Of a stretch of DNA of 64,000 nt, positions 45,401-54,091 are shown in pieces. The position numbers were made by a program, and so were the translations under genes. Within the stretch, counting starts at the first letter, position 1. The number at the start of each line of letters is the position of its first letter. The notes beneath the pieces were generated by a model. It saw nothing but the letters and a program-made list of their open reading frames with translations, searched no databases and was not told the DNA's origin. The DNA comes from Bog-473 sp963730395 (GTDB lineage Bacteria; Actinomycetota; Acidimicrobiia; Acidimicrobiales; RAAP-2): assembly GCA_963730395.1 (NCBI GenBank), contig CAVSSK010000012.1, positions 124,001 through 188,000 of the forward strand, written 5' to 3'.

Positions 45401-47149
45401 ATGGGACTGAAGGGGTTGTTGAAGCGGTCTGCCTTCGCCGCTCTGGCGGCGGGGGCGATGAGCGTGTCCGTGATCGCCGTGACGCCGGCGGCCAGCGGGG
45501 CGTCGACGAAAGCGTCGTCGTCCTCGGGCGGGACGGCCACCATGGCACTGGACCAGAACCTGGCCGGGTTCAACATCAACACGTCGGCCGCGTCCGAGTA
45601 CGTGCTCCAAGAGATCATGAACATGGTGTGGCCCCAGGCCTTCATCATCAACAACAAGCTCCAGCCCGTGCTGAACAACCAGCTGCTCGAGAGCGCCACC
45701 CAGACCAGCAGCAGCCCCCAGACCGTCGTCTACACCCTCAACCCCAAGGCGGTGTGGTCCGACGGCACGCCGATCACGGCGGACGACTTCATCTACAACT
45801 ACCAGGCCCAGAGCGGCAACCCGGCCTACACCGACGTCGGGGGCAAGCCCTACGACTCGGCCTCGACCGCCGGCTACAACCAGATCCAGTCCGTCGTGGG
45901 CTCCAACCCCTCCGGTGGCGCCGCCTGCGCGCCGGGGAGCACGGCCGACCGCAACGTCGGACTCTGCCCGAACGGACGCACCGTCACGGTCACGTTCAAG
46001 CCTTCCTTCACCGACTGGCGCAGTCTGTACACCGACATCGTCCCGGCCCACATCGCCCGGACCGTCGGCTGGAACACCGGCTTCGTCGGCCCCACCCAGA
46101 CCATCTCGGGCAGCTGGTACACCATCACCAGCTACAACGAGAACCAGTCCCTGGTCCTGACCCGCAACCCCACCTACTGGGGCACCCCGGGCAAGCTCGA
46201 CAAGATCGTCTTCCAGTTCTTCTCGGACGACACCCAGCTGGTGCCCGCCCTGCAGAACAAGGAGGTCAACCTCATCAACCCGGCGACGGTCAACCTGTCG
46301 ATCGTCCAGACGGCCAACCAGGTCCCCGGCACCACCAAGGTGACGATCCCCGGCCTCGAGTTCGAGCACTTCGACTTCAACGAGGCCGACCCCTACCTGG
46401 CCCGGGTGGGCATCCGGGAGGCCATCGCGCACGGCGTGAACCGCCAGGCGCTGATCCAGCGCACGGTCGGTGAGATCTCCAGCGGCATCAAGCCCCTGGG
46501 CAGCCGCATGTACGTGAGCACGCAGCCCCAGTACAAGCCCACCAACTTCGCCTACAGCCCCAGCACGTCGGCCTCGCTCCTCAAGGAGCAGGGCTTCACG
46601 AAGGGCTCCGACGGCTACTGGCACCCGAACTACGGGCCGCAGAAGGGCCAGGACCTGACCTTCACCATCCAGACGACCTCGGGCAACAGCGTGCGGGCCC
46701 AGACCGAGGAGCTGTTCCAGGCCCAGATGAAGGCGATCGGGATCAAGATCAACATCCAGAACTACGACGCCCAGACCTTCTTCGGGACCAACCTCGTCCA
46801 GGGGACGTACCAGATCGGCGAGTTCGCCTGGGTGCCCACCCCCTTCGTGTCGAGTAACCAGTCCATCTACTGCTCGTACACCGACACGGCGAAGTGCGGC
46901 CAGAACTGGATCCACTACGCCAACTCCGAGGCGGACAACCTGATGGCCACGGGCTCGGCGGCGCCCAGCGCCTCCCAGGAGACCACGGACTACAACAAGG
47001 CCGACGCCATCCTGTGGCACGACATGGCGACCCTGCCGCTGTACCAGAAGCCGCAGTTCTGGGCCTGGTCCAACAACCTGAAGAACGTGCTGCCGAACAC
47101 GGCCAGCGTCGGCGTCACCTGGAACGCCGAGAACTGGACGCTCGGCTAG
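45401..47149 (+). CDS. ABC transporter substrate-binding protein (peptide/nickel family 5)
   Basis: The 582-residue protein has a Sec signal ('LLKRSAFAALAAGAMSVSVIAV') cut near 'AASGAS', then an SBP_bac_5 domain with 'LQEIMNMVWPQAF', 'AVWSDGTPITADDFIYNY' and 'GIREAIAHGVNRQALIQ'. It captures oligopeptides or related solutes outside the cell. There is no lipobox cysteine, unusual for a Gram-positive binding protein, which is normally a lipoprotein; it may be held by the permeases or the wall. It is the first gene of a five-gene importer operon and is followed by a strong hairpin. Confidence 0.93.
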   Translation: MGLKGLLKRSAFAALAAGAMSVSVIAVTPAASGASTKASSSSGGTATMALDQNLAGFNINTSAASEYVLQEIMNMVWPQAFIINNKLQPVLNNQLLESATQTSSSPQTVVYTLNPKAVWSDGTPITADDFIYNYQAQSGNPAYTDVGGKPYDSASTAGYNQIQSVVGSNPSGGAACAPGSTADRNVGLCPNGRTVTVTFKPSFTDWRSLYTDIVPAHIARTVGWNTGFVGPTQTISGSWYTITSYNENQSLVLTRNPTYWGTPGKLDKIVFQFFSDDTQLVPALQNKEVNLINPATVNLSIVQTANQVPGTTKVTIPGLEFEHFDFNEADPYLARVGIREAIAHGVNRQALIQRTVGEISSGIKPLGSRMYVSTQPQYKPTNFAYSPSTSASLLKEQGFTKGSDGYWHPNYGPQKGQDLTFTIQTTSGNSVRAQTEELFQAQMKAIGIKINIQNYDAQTFFGTNLVQGTYQIGEFAWVPTPFVSSNQSIYCSYTDTAKCGQNWIHYANSEADNLMATGSAAPSASQETTDYNKADAILWHDMATLPLYQKPQFWAWSNNLKNVLPNTASVGVTWNAENWTLG

Positions 47150-47168
47150 GCCGGAGCCACGTGAACGC

Positions 47169-47206
47169 GAGGGAGGGACGGGCCGTGTTCGGACCGTCCC
47201 TCCCTC
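47169..47206 (+). terminator. Strong hairpin after the substrate-binding protein gene
   Basis: GAGGGAGGGACGG (47169-47181) pairs with CCGTCCCTCCCTC (47194-47206), a perfect 13-bp stem. It lies between the binding-protein stop and the permease. Such hairpins usually stabilise or attenuate transcripts, so the binding protein is made in excess over the membrane parts. No long T tract follows. Confidence 0.75.
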
Positions 47207-47221
47207 AACTTCTGCGACTCG

Positions 47222-47227
47222 TACACT
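47222..47227 (+). promoter_or_regulatory. -10 element of an internal leaderless promoter for the first permease
   Basis: TACACT lies 6 nt before the ATG at 47234, right after the hairpin. It would let the permease and ATPase genes be transcribed independently of the binding protein. Confidence 0.48.
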
Positions 47228-47233
47228 TCACTC

Positions 47234-48211
47234 ATGCTCGCCTACGTCATTAGGCGCCTGCTGGTCAGCATCGTCGTTCTCTTCTTCGCGACCATCTTCG
47301 TCTTCCTCCTAGTGGCGAGCTCGGGGAACCCCTTGGCCCTGCTGAAGGCCAACCCGCACATCCCCCAGTCGACCATCACCGCCCGGGAGAACCTGCTCCA
47401 TCTCAACGACCCACTGTGGCAGCGCTACTGGATCTGGTTCTCCAACGCCATCCGGGGCAATCTCGGGACGACCATCAGCGGCCAGAACGTCTGGTCCGAA
47501 GCCTCGTCCCACCTGCTCGTCACGCTCCGCATGGTGGTCATCGCGACCATCATCGCCATCGTCCTGGCCATCACCGCCGGTGTGGTGGCCGCAGTACGCC
47601 AGAACCGCTTCGCCGACCACGCCATCACCGTCAGCAACTTCTTGTTGTTGGCCACGCCGGTCTTCGTGATCGGGCTGGCCCTCAAGGAGTTCGTCGCCAT
47701 CCCCGTCAACCAGCACGTCGGCACGACGCTCTTCTACACCGACGGCGAGCAGAGCCCGACGCTGAGCGGCTCCTTCCTCAGCCGACTGCCTGATTACGCC
47801 GAGCACACCATCCTGCCGGTGCTGACCCTGATCCTCGTCAGCTATTCGGCATGGGCCATCTATCAGCGCTCGTCCATGATCGAGACGCTCGATGCCGACC
47901 ACGTCAGGCTGGCCCGAGCCAAGGGCTTGAGCCCGCGCCGGGTGCTGATCCGCCACGTGCTGCGCAACGCACTCATCCCGGTCACCACCGTGGTGGCCCT
48001 GGACTTCGCGGCGGTCCTCGGTGGGGCCATCATCACCGAGATCGTCTTCGGCTGGCAGGGGCTCGGGCAGTGGTACCTGAGCGGGGTGACAAATCTGGAC
48101 GTCAACGTGATGCTCGCCTACCTGCTCATCACCGCCACGTTCGTGATCCTGTTCAACCTGGTCGCCGACATCCTCTATGCCTTCCTCGACCCGCGGATCC
48201 GCTATGGCTGA
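47234..48211 (+). CDS. ABC transporter permease, DppB-like
   Basis: A 325-residue permease with six predicted membrane helices. It has the N-terminal 'MLAYVIRRLLVSIVVLFFATIFVFLL' and the EAA loop 'LARAKGLSPRRVLIRHVLRNALIPV' that contacts the ATPases. It forms half of the channel of the importer. The ATG is 6 nt from TACACT. Its stop overlaps the next permease gene by 8 bases, so both subunits are made together. Confidence 0.94.
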   Translation: MLAYVIRRLLVSIVVLFFATIFVFLLVASSGNPLALLKANPHIPQSTITARENLLHLNDPLWQRYWIWFSNAIRGNLGTTISGQNVWSEASSHLLVTLRMVVIATIIAIVLAITAGVVAAVRQNRFADHAITVSNFLLLATPVFVIGLALKEFVAIPVNQHVGTTLFYTDGEQSPTLSGSFLSRLPDYAEHTILPVLTLILVSYSAWAIYQRSSMIETLDADHVRLARAKGLSPRRVLIRHVLRNALIPVTTVVALDFAAVLGGAIITEIVFGWQGLGQWYLSGVTNLDVNVMLAYLLITATFVILFNLVADILYAFLDPRIRYG

Positions 48212-49205
48212 GCCTGTCATCGAGGAGAACCTCGTCCCCCTGCCAGGCAACGTCGGGACGACGGAGGCCGGCTCCCACATGCTGGCGACCGCGGCCCCGG
48301 GCCTCGAGCTCGCCCAACCGCTCGACGCCCACGGCCTGTCCGGGGAGGCCAAGAGCCAGCTTCGCATCGTCATCGGGAGGTTCTTCGACCAGAAGCTCGC
48401 CATCGTCGGGCTGTGCATCTTCGCCGGGCTGGGCATCGCGTCGGTCCTGGTGGGCCACTTCTGGCAGTACAGCTACACCGACATCACCAACGACCTCAAC
48501 GTCCCGCCGTCGTGGGGCCACCCCTTCGGCACCAACGCCATCGGGAACGACATGTTCGCCCAGGTGATGCGCGGCGTCGAGAAGGACATTCAGATCGCAC
48601 TCACGGTGGCCGCCATGGCCACCCTCATCGGGGTCACCGTCGGCGCCATCGCCGGCTTCTACCGGGGCTGGGTCGACTCGCTGCTCATGCGCTTCGTCGA
48701 CCTCGTGCTGGTGGTGCCGATCCTGGCCGTCCTCATCGTGCTGGCCAACAGGCTGGCCAAGGAGTCGAGCAACTGGCTCGGGCTGGCGATCATCATCGGC
48801 GCCCTGTCGTGGACCTATGTGGCCCGGCTGGTCCGAGCCGACTTCCTCGTGCTCCGCGAGCGTGACTTCGTGGAGGCGGCCAAGGCGCTGGGGGCGACGA
48901 ACAGGCGCATCATCGTGAAGCACATGCTGCCCAATGCGGTCGGGCCGATCATCGTCAATGCGACCTTGACCGTGGCTCTCAGCATCGTGCTCGAGTCGAC
49001 CCTGTCGTACCTCGGCCTCGGGGTGCAGCCGCCCGACGTGTCCCTGGGCCTCCTGGTCTCGCAGGGACAGGACTCGGCGACCACCGAATGGTGGCTCTTC
49101 GTCTTCCCCGTAGCCTTCCTCGTCGTCCTGATCCTGTCCATCTTCCTGATCGGAGACGGCCTGCGCGAGGCGTTCGACCCCAAGAAGAGCCGGGTCAGGG
49201 CGTAA
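48204..49205 (+). CDS. ABC transporter permease, DppC-like
   Basis: The ATG at 48204 gives 333 residues. An N-terminal cytoplasmic extension of about 60 residues precedes six membrane helices. The EAA loop is 'VEAAKALGATNRRIIVKHMLPNAVGP'. The conserved 'GHPFGTNAIGNDMF' after the first helix is typical of DppC/OppC. It pairs with the DppB-like permease. The start overlaps the upstream gene, and the stop is directly followed by the GTG of the first ATPase. Confidence 0.94.
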   Translation: MAEPVIEENLVPLPGNVGTTEAGSHMLATAAPGLELAQPLDAHGLSGEAKSQLRIVIGRFFDQKLAIVGLCIFAGLGIASVLVGHFWQYSYTDITNDLNVPPSWGHPFGTNAIGNDMFAQVMRGVEKDIQIALTVAAMATLIGVTVGAIAGFYRGWVDSLLMRFVDLVLVVPILAVLIVLANRLAKESSNWLGLAIIIGALSWTYVARLVRADFLVLRERDFVEAAKALGATNRRIIVKHMLPNAVGPIIVNATLTVALSIVLESTLSYLGLGVQPPDVSLGLLVSQGQDSATTEWWLFVFPVAFLVVLILSIFLIGDGLREAFDPKKSRVRA

Positions 49206-50252
49206 GTGGCCGATCCCGCACTGCAGGTCGAGGGGCTCGAGGTCGAGTTCCGGACGAAGGCGGGCACCGTCCACGCCGTGCGCGGCATCGACTTCTCCAT
49301 CGCCCCCGGCGAGGTGCTCGGCATCGTGGGCGAGTCGGGGTCGGGCAAGTCCGTGACGGCGCTGGCCGCCATGGGCCTGTTGCCCAAGAGCGCCACCGTC
49401 CGCGGATCCATCCGGTTCCAGGGGCGCGAGCTGCTCGGCCTGAAGGAGAAGCAGCTGACGAACGTGCGCGGCACGGGGATCGCCATGATCTTCCAGGACC
49501 CGATGACCTCGCTGAACCCCGTCTACACCATCGGATGGCAGATCGCCGAGGCCATCCGGGCCCACCAGGACATCAGCAAGGATGCGGCCCAGGCCCGGGC
49601 GATCGAGCTGCTGGCCAAGGTCGGAATCCCGAACCCCGTCGAACGGGTGGACAACTATCCCCACGAGTTCTCGGGGGGGATGCGCCAGCGTGCCGTGATC
49701 GCCATCGGCATGGCGAACGATCCGGACGTCATCCTCGCCGACGAGCCGACCACTGCGCTCGACGTCACCGTCCAGGCACAGGTGCTCGAGTCGCTCAAGA
49801 CCGCGCTGACCGAGACCGGTGCCGCGCTCCTGCTCATCACGCACGACCTCGGCGTGATCGCCGGCCTGGCGGATCGGGTGCTCGTGATGTACGCCGGGCG
49901 ACCGGTCGAGGTGGGCACCGTCGACGACGTCTTCTACAAGCCGTCCATGCCCTACACGCTCGGGCTCCTCGGCTCGCTGCCCAGGCTCGACAGCGACGGC
50001 TCCGAGCGCCTGCGCCAGATCCCCGGCTCCCCCCCTTCCATGCTGGGTCAGCCGGTCGGATGCCCCTTCGCCCCGCGGTGCCCGCTGCGCGCCGACATCT
50101 GCGAGACCAGCGAACCACCGCTGGTCGTCGTGCCGTCCGTCGACTCCGCCCGGGTCGACCACCGGGCGGCCTGCCACTTCGCCGAAGCGGTGGCCGCCGG
50201 TGAGCACGGCGTCCTCTTCAGCGACGAGGACGCCAGCGTGGTGGCGCCATGA
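49206..50252 (+). CDS. ABC transporter ATP-binding protein, DppD-like
   Basis: A 348-residue ATPase that powers the peptide importer. Walker A is 'GESGSGKSV' (about 39-47), the signature 'FSGGMRQRAVIAIGMA', Walker B 'VILADEPTTALD', and the H-loop 'ITHDLGV'. The C-terminal oligopeptide-type extension contains 'GCPFAPRCPLRADIC'. The GTG start is immediately after the permease stop. Its stop overlaps the ATG of the second ATPase as ATGA. Confidence 0.95.
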   Translation: MADPALQVEGLEVEFRTKAGTVHAVRGIDFSIAPGEVLGIVGESGSGKSVTALAAMGLLPKSATVRGSIRFQGRELLGLKEKQLTNVRGTGIAMIFQDPMTSLNPVYTIGWQIAEAIRAHQDISKDAAQARAIELLAKVGIPNPVERVDNYPHEFSGGMRQRAVIAIGMANDPDVILADEPTTALDVTVQAQVLESLKTALTETGAALLLITHDLGVIAGLADRVLVMYAGRPVEVGTVDDVFYKPSMPYTLGLLGSLPRLDSDGSERLRQIPGSPPSMLGQPVGCPFAPRCPLRADICETSEPPLVVVPSVDSARVDHRAACHFAEAVAAGEHGVLFSDEDASVVAP

Positions 50253-51283
50253 CCCTGTCCGAGACGGCCGGATCCCCCTCGACGCAGAGCACCCAGCCAC
50301 CGCTCCTGCAGGTGACCGACCTGGTCAAGCACTTCCCCCTGCGGGGCGGCAGCTTCGTCCGGCACCGGGTGGGCGAGATCCATGCCGTCAGCGGGGTCTC
50401 GCTGCACATCGCGCCGGGCGAGACGCTCGGACTCGTCGGCGAATCCGGCTGTGGCAAGTCGACGACCGGGCGGGCCATCCTGCAGTTGATCAAGCCCACC
50501 TCCGGCTCGGTCGTGTTCGACGGCCGCGAGATGACCGAGCTCAAGGGCGGCGAGCTCCGGCGCATGCGCCGTCACATCCAGGTCGTCTTCCAGGATCCGT
50601 TCGCGTCGCTCGACCCCCGCCTGCCGGTCGGCGAGGCGATCGCCGAGCCGCTGCAGATCCACGGCCTACGCGACCGGGCGGCCAACCGGCGCCGGGTTGC
50701 GGAGATGCTCCGGCTGGTGGGACTCGAGCCGTACCACGCCAACCGCTACCCGAACGAGTTCTCCGGCGGCCAGCGCCAGCGCATCGGCATCGCCCGCGCC
50801 CTGGCACTCCAGCCGAAGCTCCTGGTGCTCGACGAGCCGGTCTCGGCGCTCGACGTCTCCATTCAGGCCGGGATCGTGAACCTCCTCGACGACCTGCAGG
50901 AGGAGCTGGGTGTGGCGTACCTGTTCATCGCCCACGACCTCTCGGTGGTCCGCCACATCTCCGACCGGGTCGCGGTCATGTACCTGGGCAAGATCGTCGA
51001 GGTGGGGAACCGACAGGACGTCTACGAGCGGCCGGCCCACCCCTACACCCAGGCGCTGCTCTCCGCGGTGCCGATCCCGGACCCGAGGCGAGAGCGGGCC
51101 CGCAAGCACATCGTGCTCGAGGGTGACGTGCCCAGCCCCCAGTCACCCCCCTCCGGCTGCCGCTTCCGCACCCGCTGTTGGAAGGCCCAGGAGGTCTGCG
51201 CCGCCGAAGAGCCGGCACTGGTCGACCGCGGCCAGGGTCACCCCGTCGCCTGCCACTTCGCCGAGGTCACCGCCGTCGTCTGA
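50249..51283 (+). CDS. ABC transporter ATP-binding protein, DppF-like
   Basis: The second ATPase, 344 residues: Walker A 'GESGCGKSTTG', signature 'FSGGQRQRIGIARAL', Walker B 'LLVLDEPVSALD', H-loop 'IAHDLSVVRHI', and the C-terminal Cys-rich 'GCRFRTRCWKAQEVC'. It forms the ATPase pair with the DppD-like subunit and ends the operon. Its last 141 bases lie opposite the 3' part of rnhB on the other strand. Confidence 0.95.
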   Translation: MTLSETAGSPSTQSTQPPLLQVTDLVKHFPLRGGSFVRHRVGEIHAVSGVSLHIAPGETLGLVGESGCGKSTTGRAILQLIKPTSGSVVFDGREMTELKGGELRRMRRHIQVVFQDPFASLDPRLPVGEAIAEPLQIHGLRDRAANRRRVAEMLRLVGLEPYHANRYPNEFSGGQRQRIGIARALALQPKLLVLDEPVSALDVSIQAGIVNLLDDLQEELGVAYLFIAHDLSVVRHISDRVAVMYLGKIVEVGNRQDVYERPAHPYTQALLSAVPIPDPRRERARKHIVLEGDVPSPQSPPSGCRFRTRCWKAQEVCAAEEPALVDRGQGHPVACHFAEVTAVV

Positions 51284-51955
51284 GCGGGTCCCCCACGAGG
51301 CCTGCCCGCACCACGGCAGGTCACGGACGAAGGCCCAGCTACGGCGGTGGATGGCGGACGGACCGTACCCGCGCAGTGCCGTCTGGTGGACGGGTGAGGG
51401 GTAGCCCTTGTTGCGCTCGAACGCGTAGGCCGGGTAGTGCTCGGACTCCAGCCGCATCATGCGGTCCCGCACCACCTTGGCCAGCACGGACGCCGCCGCC
51501 ACCGATGCGCACTTGGCGTCCCCGTCGACGATGGGCCGCACCTCGCCCCCGAAAGGGTCCTCGGGGTGACGCAGCAAGTTGACCGGGCCGTCCACCAGGA
51601 TCGCGGCGGGTGACTGCGCCAGCCCGGCGATGGCCCGGCGCGCCGCCACCCGGAGGGCCTCGGTCATCCCCCACTCGTCGCACTCCGCAGGCGTGGCGTG
51701 CCCGACCGCCCACTCCTGGCACCACGCGCCGACGGCGTCGAAGATCTCCTCGCGCCGGGCCTCGCTGAGCATCTTGGAGTCCCGGAGCCACTTCGGCATG
51801 GAGCGGCGTTGGACGCGGGGTCGCACCACGGCCACGCCGACGGTGAGCGGGCCGGCCCAGGCGCCGCGCCCGACCTCGTCGAGGCCCGCCACATGCTCGT
51901 AGCCCTCGGCACGGAGGCGGCGCTCCTGTTTGAGATCGGGCGTGCAGACCGTCAC
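51143..51955 (-). CDS. rnhB: Ribonuclease HII
   Basis: RNase HII removes ribonucleotides from RNA-DNA hybrids. The 270-residue protein has the catalytic 'GLDEVGRGAWAGPL' (Asp and Glu), 'ILVDG' and 'DGDAKCASVAAASVLAKVVRDRMM'. The core ends near 'SAIHRRSWAFVRDLPW'. About 50 further residues are read antisense to the dppF-like gene and look like a run-on tail, since bacterial RNase HII is usually about 200-260 residues. Start is ATG/GTG near 51955 ('MTVCTPDLKQERRLRAEG'). Confidence 0.92.
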   Translation of the reverse strand: MTVCTPDLKQERRLRAEGYEHVAGLDEVGRGAWAGPLTVGVAVVRPRVQRRSMPKWLRDSKMLSEARREEIFDAVGAWCQEWAVGHATPAECDEWGMTEALRVAARRAIAGLAQSPAAILVDGPVNLLRHPEDPFGGEVRPIVDGDAKCASVAAASVLAKVVRDRMMRLESEHYPAYAFERNKGYPSPVHQTALRGYGPSAIHRRSWAFVRDLPWCGQASWGTRSDDGGDLGEVAGDGVTLAAVDQCRLFGGADLLGLPTAGAEAAAGGG

Positions 51956-51979
51956 GGGATCACGGTCGGGCGCACCTCA

Positions 51980-51985
51980 TACCAT
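51980..51985 (+). promoter_or_regulatory. -10 element of a leaderless promoter for the 79-aa gene
   Basis: TACCAT lies 6 nt before the GTG at 51992. It sets the start of a short gene whose open frame otherwise continues antisense through rnhB. Confidence 0.5.
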
Positions 51986-51991
51986 GGGGGT

Positions 51992-52231
51992 GTGAGCGCC
52001 GACGGGGGGGATGCACTCGATCCGAATGCACGGTCCCCGCTTGCCCCGGGGACCAAGGTCGACGTGCGCAACCGCTTCCAGGGCACGTGGGTGCGCGGCT
52101 TCGAGGTCGCCGAGGCGACCGAGGACGGGTACCGTATCCGTCGGCTGTCCGACGGCAGCACGTTGGGCGAGCTCTTCTCCCGGGACGACGTCCGCCGGGA
52201 GCGGACGCGCCAGGGCTTCTGGTGGCACTGA
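51992..52231 (+). CDS. Hypothetical small protein, 79 aa, SH3-like
   Basis: The GTG at 51992 gives 79 residues. The core 'PGTKVDVRNRFQGTWVRGFEV...GYRIRRLSDGSTLGELFSRDDVRRER' has the alternating strands of a small SH3/Tudor-like barrel. I do not recognise a named family. There are no membrane segments. The frame is open far upstream, but that part is antisense to rnhB. The TACCAT hexamer at 51980 fits a leaderless start. It converges with the GYD-domain gene, 4 bp apart. Confidence 0.72.
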   Translation: MSADGGDALDPNARSPLAPGTKVDVRNRFQGTWVRGFEVAEATEDGYRIRRLSDGSTLGELFSRDDVRRERTRQGFWWH

Positions 52232-52235
52232 GAGG

Positions 52236-52535
52236 TCAGCCCTTCCCCGCCTTGAGCACGCCCTCGATGTAGTCGTCGATCGGGATGGCCGAGAGCGTCA
52301 GCGTCTTGAGGGTCCCCCTGGACCCCAGGACCAACGCCACCCGGGCCATGGTGGTCTCGTCGGGAGCATCCAGGACGGTGCAGAAGTCGAACTGCCCGAG
52401 CAGCGCCCATTGCGCGACCACGCGCACGCCCATCGCCTCCACCTCGGCGTTGACGGCCTTGAGGCGGTCGGGGTTCTCGGTCAGCGTCGCCGCCCCGTCC
52501 GGCCCCACGGTGGAGAGCATGAGGAACGTCGCCAT
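52236..52535 (-). CDS. GYD-domain protein, 99 aa
   Basis: This 99-residue protein fits the small ferredoxin-like GYD domain ('ATFLMLSTVGPDGAATLTENPDRL', 'YDFCTVLDAP'-like strand as 'GQFDFCTVLDAPDETT', and the final 'GTLKTLTLSAIPIDDY'). The function of the family is not established. ATG at 52535 lies 6 nt from TAGCGT on the minus strand, so it is probably leaderless. Confidence 0.78.
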   Translation of the reverse strand: MATFLMLSTVGPDGAATLTENPDRLKAVNAEVEAMGVRVVAQWALLGQFDFCTVLDAPDETTMARVALVLGSRGTLKTLTLSAIPIDDYIEGVLKAGKG

Positions 52536-52541
52536 GCGCTC

Positions 52542-52547
52542 ACGCTA
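52542..52547 (-). promoter_or_regulatory. -10 element of a leaderless promoter for the GYD gene
   Basis: TAGCGT on the minus strand ends 6 nt before the ATG at 52535. Confidence 0.45.
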
Positions 52548-52605
52548 TCGCAGGGGCGGCCCGGCGCCGACGGCCAGGCCCGGACGCTCCGCCCACCTCC
52601 GCCGC

Positions 52606-54062
52606 CTAACGCAGCTCGCCCCGCAGCACCTTGCCCAGGTCATTGCGCGGCAGAGCGTCGACCAGGCGCACCTCGCGTGGACACTTGAACGGCGCCAGCT
52701 CGGCCGCCGCCAGTTCGCCGAGCGACTCCAGATCGGGATCCCCCACCACGAAGGCCACCACCGTCTCCCCCCACTCTTCCGAGGGCAGACCGACGACGGC
52801 CACCTCGGCCACGCCCGGAACCCGTGCGAGCACCGCCTCGACCTCGGCGGGGTACACGTTGTGGCCGCCCGTGATGATCAGCTCGGTCCGGCGGCCCCGC
52901 ACGGTGACATAGCCGTCGTCGGCGACCGAGACGAGGTCCCCGGTGGCGAACCACTCCCCGGGCGCCAAGCCAGCGCGTCCCCAGTAGCCGCGGCACAGTG
53001 ACGCGCCGCGCACGGCCAGCTCGCCCACCCCCTGGTCGTCGGGATCCTCGACGGCGGCCTCGACGCCCGGCAGGGGCACCCCCACCGATCCGGGCCGGCG
53101 CTCACCTGCGAGCGGGTTGGACAGCGTCAGCAGCGTCTCGGTCATGCCGTAGCGCTCGAGCACCGGTACGCCCTCCCCCGCCAGGCGGTGCCACAGTTCG
53201 GCGGCGAGCGGCGCCGAGCCCGAGACGCAGAGGCGCAACCCGGCCAGCTGGTGCGCCCGGCCCGATGCGGCGAGTCGGTGATACATCGTCGGGACGCCGA
53301 AGAACATGGTGCTGGCCGGTGCCGCCCCGAGGACGGCGGACTCGTCGAAGCGGTCGAACACGACAGCCGACGCGCCGGCGGCCAGGGTCCCGAAGAGGCC
53401 GGCGCAGAGCCCGTGGACGTGGAACAGCGGCAGGCTGAGCACCAGCCGGTCCGCTGCTTCCCACCCCCAGGCTGCGTGCAGCGACGAGATGCCCGCCAGC
53501 AGGGACCCGTGAGTGTGCACGGCGCCCTTGGGCCTGCCGGTGGTGCCCGAGGTGTAGACGATGAGGGCGTCGGCACCCGGCTGCAATTCGGGCACGGCCA
53601 TCGGCACGCCCGCGGTCGCCCGGGCCAGCTCCTCGACGAGCACGACTCCGACGCCGGGACCGAAGAGGTCGGCGCCGTCCGGCTCCTGGCAGATGGCGAG
53701 CACGGGCCGGGCGTCGCTCACGACGTGGGCCACCTCGCCAGCGCGGGCCGACGGGCTGACCGGCACCAGCACCGCGCCGGCCCGGAGCGTGGCCACGAGG
53801 GCCCCGACCGACTCGATGGTGGCGCGCGCCCGCCACAGCACTCGGTCCCCCGGACGTACCCCGCGCTCGGCGAGGACCGAGGCCGCCTGGACGGTCCGCC
53901 GGTCGAGCTCCGCGCCGTCGACCGACGCGCCCCCCACCCGTCGACGAGCGCCGGAGCGGCCGGGCGGTCGGCCCACCGGCGGGCCCACACATCGGGCAGC
54001 GTCCGCCCCGGCAGGGGGCGTGCGTCGGGCCAGTGCCCCGGGGGGACGAGCGCCCTCACCAC
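52606..54062 (-). CDS. Acyl-CoA synthetase, MatB-like (frameshifted near 53935)
   Basis: An AMP-forming ligase of about 485 residues. Motifs are 'VYTSGTTGRPKGAVHTHGS' (P-loop), 'YGMTETLLTLSNP', 'GELAVRG', 'FATGDL', 'RRTELIITGGHNVYPAEVE' and the catalytic Lys in 'PRNDLGKVLRGEL'. 'YGMTETLLTLSNPLAGERRPG' resembles malonyl-CoA synthetases, so malonate or a methyl-malonate may be the substrate. The N-terminus ('MVRALVPPGHWPDARPL') is in another frame, joined at a run of six G (about 53935), typical of a homopolymer error. The start is GTG at 54062, divergent from the mannosidase. Confidence 0.86.
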
Positions 54063-54078
54063 CCGCGACCGCAGGTCA

Positions 54079-54084
54079 TAGTCT
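54079..54084 (+). promoter_or_regulatory. -10 element of a leaderless promoter for the mannosidase gene
   Basis: TAGTCT lies 7 nt before the ATG at 54092. It also selects this start over the longer open frame. Confidence 0.5.
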
Positions 54085-54091
54085 GACGGTC

